Origin: Portibacter lacus | GTDB lineage: Bacteria; Bacteroidota; Bacteroidia; Chitinophagales; Saprospiraceae | DNA: 64,000 nt | Reading direction: 5' to 3' | NCBI RefSeq assembly: GCF_021533215.1 | Contig: NZ_JAJNKA010000011.1 | Coordinates: 124,001 to 188,000, forward strand | In this document: piece after piece, positions 61,592 through 64,000 of the stretch | Numbering within the stretch: the stretch's first letter is position 1 | Layout of the letters: every line of letters begins with the position of its first letter | Position numbers and translations under genes: made by a program | Notes under the pieces: generated by a model | What the model saw: the letters and a program-made list of their open reading frames with translations, nothing else | The model's database searches: none | Told to the model about the DNA's origin: nothing

Positions 61592-61633
61592 TAGCTCGCC
61601 GATCCCTGCACTCAGTTTCGGCTCGACGATCTG
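61592..61633 (-). repeat. REP-like element upstream of the transposase gene
   Basis: Plus-strand AGCTCGCCGATCCCTGCACT, then CAGTTTCGGCTCGACGATCT. Its reverse complement aligns along its length with the copy at 28664. Confidence 0.7.
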
Positions 61634-61641
61634 ATGTTTGA

Positions 61642-63201
61642 TCACCCTGCCCAGCCCTCACGATCCAAGCTCCGATATTGTATCGCTTCACTGAGATGGA
61701 AAGTGTTAATGTGTTCCGATCCTTCTATATCGGCTACCGTGCGAGCCACTTTTAAGATTCGATCATATGCCCGAGCGGAAAGCTGTAGCTTTTCCATCGC
61801 TTTTTTCAAGAGTATCATTTCCGCATCTCCTAACTTACATTCCTTTCTGACCATTCTAGAAGTCATCTGGGAATTAGAAAAAATATTGTCTGCCTTTCTA
61901 AATCTGCGGTTCTGGATTTGTCTTGCTTTTAAAACTCTTGCTGTGATTTCTGCACTCGTCCCACTACAAGTCGTATTCTTCTCGCTTAATTCATCATAGG
62001 AAACTGGTGTCACTTCCACGTGAAGATCTATTCGATCCAGCAAAGGACCCGAGATTTTATTGAGATATTTTTTCACAACTCCTGGACCACAGACACATTC
62101 TTTGTCTGGATGATTATAGTATCCACAAGGACATGGGTTCATAGAAGCGATCAACATAAAACTAGAAGGGTAGTCAACAGAAATTTTAGCTCTAGAGATG
62201 GTGACTTTTCGTTCTTCCATAGGTTGACGCATTACTTCAAGAACTGTTCTTTTGAATTCTGGAAGTTCATCAAGAAATAGAACACCATTGTGAGCCAATG
62301 ATATTTCACCTGGTTTCGGATTAGATCCTCCGCCTACCAATGCAACATCGCTTATCGTATGATGAGGTGACCGAAAGGGTCGGGTCTTAACTAACGCCTC
62401 GTTATCGCCTAACCTCCCAGCCACCGAATGTATTTTTGTTGTTTCTAATGCCTCATGCAAATTCAAAGGAGGCAAAATAGAAGGCATTCTTCTTGCTAAC
62501 ATGGTCTTCCCTGCTCCAGGAGGCCCGATTAGTATAACATTGTGACCCCCAGCTGCTGCAAGTTCTAATGCGCGTTTTATATTTCTTTGTCCTCGGACAT
62601 CTGAAAAGTCCATTTCAGCATTTTGACATGCGATATTAAAGTCTTGTCTAGTATCATAGAATAATGGTTCTTTAGACTGTCCATTTTGAAAGAATTCAAT
62701 TGCTTCTTGCAAGGTTTCGATTCCATAGACATTTAATTTATTGACAATGGCAGCTTCCTTTGCATTTTGTTTCGGAAGAATGATTCCTTTGTATCCATCA
62801 TTTCTCGCTTGAATGGCTATTGGTAATGCACCTTTTATGGGTCTAAGGCTTCCATCTAATGACAGTTCGCCCATGATCATGTAATCGCTTAAGCTGCTAC
62901 CATCTATTTGATTTGTACTGGCCAGAATTCCTAAAGCTATAGGCAAGTCAAAAGAAGAGCCCTCTTTCTTAATGTCTGCTGGTGCTAAATTGACAATGAG
63001 CTTAACCCTTGGCATTCGGCGACCAATATTCTTTATGGCTGCTTCTACTCTTTGGAATCCTTCGCGAACTGCACTGTCTGGGAGACCAACTAAATAATAC
63101 AACCCTTTTCCAGCGGCAGAAGTCCCTCCAGCATTTACTTCTACGGTAATGGTTCTAGCCTCTACACCATGAACAGCCCCTGCATACGTCTTGATTAACA
63201 T
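61642..63201 (-). CDS. YifB/ComM-family Mg-chelatase-like AAA ATPase
   Basis: This 519-aa protein starts VKTYAGAVHGVEARTITVEV-like (Lon-type N-terminal domain, to about 180), then a magnesium-chelatase AAA module with Walker A LIGPPGAGKTMLARRMPS, Walker B LFLDELPEFKR and a C-terminal helical domain. It belongs to the ComM group, helicases that promote branch migration during natural transformation in some bacteria. It has an ATPase domain and no membrane anchor. Confidence 0.93.
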   Translation of the reverse strand: MLIKTYAGAVHGVEARTITVEVNAGGTSAAGKGLYYLVGLPDSAVREGFQRVEAAIKNIGRRMPRVKLIVNLAPADIKKEGSSFDLPIALGILASTNQIDGSSLSDYMIMGELSLDGSLRPIKGALPIAIQARNDGYKGIILPKQNAKEAAIVNKLNVYGIETLQEAIEFFQNGQSKEPLFYDTRQDFNIACQNAEMDFSDVRGQRNIKRALELAAAGGHNVILIGPPGAGKTMLARRMPSILPPLNLHEALETTKIHSVAGRLGDNEALVKTRPFRSPHHTISDVALVGGGSNPKPGEISLAHNGVLFLDELPEFKRTVLEVMRQPMEERKVTISRAKISVDYPSSFMLIASMNPCPCGYYNHPDKECVCGPGVVKKYLNKISGPLLDRIDLHVEVTPVSYDELSEKNTTCSGTSAEITARVLKARQIQNRRFRKADNIFSNSQMTSRMVRKECKLGDAEMILLKKAMEKLQLSARAYDRILKVARTVADIEGSEHINTFHLSEAIQYRSLDREGWAG

Positions 63202-63270
63202 TGATAAAAAGTTTATTCAATGTACTAGTGTAATTATGCATTAAAACGTTACAAAAAAAATTGAAAAGAA

Positions 63271-63711
63271 TTATAACGGCAACGGCCAAAGTACAATATC
63301 CACCCTCCGATTCTGAGCTCTACCTTCCCACGTCGCATTGTCGAATTCTGGATTATCGAAGCCGTGGTCTTTGATAAATATATTATCCATGAGGTATCCA
63401 CCTTCTTCTAACATCTGATAAGATGCACCAGAACGCATCTGAGAAAGGTATTCATTAAATTTTCGACTTCCAATATTGTCTGTATGAGAATGGATATGAA
63501 TTTCGTAATTTTCTAAGAGTACACCATTTAGGAATTCAAAAACAGCTTGCTCTTGCTCTTCGTCGATATAATAACTGCCACCTCCGAAAAAGATGGATTT
63601 TATCAAATATGGTTTTTCTGAATCACCCAATAATTTGTCCTGACCAAAAACCGAACAGCTTCCAATCAAAAATAAAAAGACAATATATCCTTGGATAATT
63701 TTCATTGTCAA
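63271..63711 (-). CDS. OmpA-family protein (short form)
   Basis: This 146-aa protein has a signal peptide (residues 1-23, ending CSVFGQ) and an OmpA-like C-terminal fold: FEFLNGVLLENYEIHIHSHT, then NEYLSQMRSGASYQMLEEGG and the end GRAQNRRVDIVLWP. The peptidoglycan-binding Arg is in AQNRRVD. It lacks a beta-barrel or lipobox, so it is a free periplasmic peptidoglycan-binding domain. Confidence 0.85.
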   Translation of the reverse strand: MTMKIIQGYIVFLFLIGSCSVFGQDKLLGDSEKPYLIKSIFFGGGSYYIDEEQEQAVFEFLNGVLLENYEIHIHSHTDNIGSRKFNEYLSQMRSGASYQMLEEGGYLMDNIFIKDHGFDNPEFDNATWEGRAQNRRVDIVLWPLPL

Positions 63712-63873
63712 TAAGATAAATCAAAATAACGAAAAATAAAAATCACTTCTTCATTCAAGCAACCTTCACTTCATTTATAACTTTGGATTTTCAACTTTGT
63801 TTTACAAAGCGTTAAGAATTATTCACACGAAACTAGATTAACGTGCCATAAAACCATTCGTGTAGTGCGGAAT

Positions 63874-64000
63874 TTAAGAAGTTACTTTTGCAAAAAGCTG
63901 GTCTAGAAACTCTCTTGCTTGCTGCAGATTCCCTACTCTTTCCTTAATCATAATAAGGAATCGTGGTGATTGTTTCAAGGAGATTCTTTTACGTTCGGAA
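63874..64000 (-). CDS. C-terminal fragment of an unidentified protein (runs off the window)
   Basis: An open frame on the reverse strand enters from the right edge and ends TAA at 63874-63876. It encodes about 41 residues including ISLKQSPRFLIMIKERVGNL and then REFLDQLFAKVTS. The helical, charged pattern looks like a real protein end, but the family is not identifiable from this piece. Confidence 0.4.
   Translation of the reverse strand, partial: SERKRISLKQSPRFLIMIKERVGNLQQAREFLDQLFAKVTS

Overview
The window reads as a chromosomal segment of a low-GC Bacteroidota bacterium, most likely of the Saprospiria or a related marine lineage. The evidence is the type IX secretion (T9SS) C-terminal sorting domains, a PorP/SprF-type outer-membrane protein, a gliding-associated type B C-terminus, promoters of the Bacteroidota form TTTG-N19-TAnnTTTG, genes with no visible Shine-Dalgarno sequence, and Bacteroidota-only families (DUF2480 and several small conserved proteins). 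No phage, plasmid, CRISPR array or rRNA operon is visible. One tRNA gene is present.

Layout. 1-2.8 kb: start of thrS and a secreted M43 metalloprotease with Cys-rich repeats. 3-9 kb: the pntAA-pntAB-pntB transhydrogenase genes, a HAD phosphatase, recX and uvrB. 9-14.9 kb: an unrecognised 633-aa protein, an M28 peptidase lipoprotein, a polysaccharide deacetylase, gltX and a small conserved protein. 14.9-21 kb: a 1740-aa HYR/Ig-like T9SS type B surface protein followed at once by its PorP/SprF partner. 21.4-23.6 kb: an ECF sigma factor, a probable membrane anti-sigma factor and an exported KYGN-repeat protein. 23.7-32 kb: two Gfo/Idh/MocA oxidoreductases, a BioD/Pta-like ATPase, a secreted MORN-caspase fusion and aspS. 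32-42 kb: GNAT, a small protein, a T9SS-era tail-fibre-like protein, a LytTR regulator with its propeller histidine kinase, a caspase-like unknown and a VIT-vWA protein. 42-48 kb: a DCC protein, radA, three tandem copies of an unknown structured RNA, a DksA-like protein, scpB, DUF2480 and a lytic transglycosylase. 48-58 kb: a repeat array, a CAT-anticodon tRNA, rny-zapA-coiled coil-pheT with a structured RNA before rny, aqpZ and rpsF-rpsR-rplI. 58-64 kb: an ADP-ribosylglycohydrolase lipoprotein, a PKD-protein pseudogene, a REP-associated transposase (RAYT), the YifB/ComM ATPase and an OmpA-family protein.

The most unusual signals are non-coding. First, three tandem RNA genes of about 95-130 nt lie at 44.2-44.95 kb; they share an almost invariant core, and their terminator hairpin keeps its pairing while its sequence changes. 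Second, a family of REP-like palindromic repeats of about 40 bp is scattered through intergenic regions and flanks the RAYT gene at 61 kb on both sides, so the window holds a transposase together with its probable substrate. Third, a closed three-way RNA structure sits between zapA and rny, where a 6S RNA would be plausible. The coding oddities are a sensor kinase whose signal peptide can only be reached from a CTG codon and a surface protein cut by one in-frame stop just before its membrane-anchoring tail.
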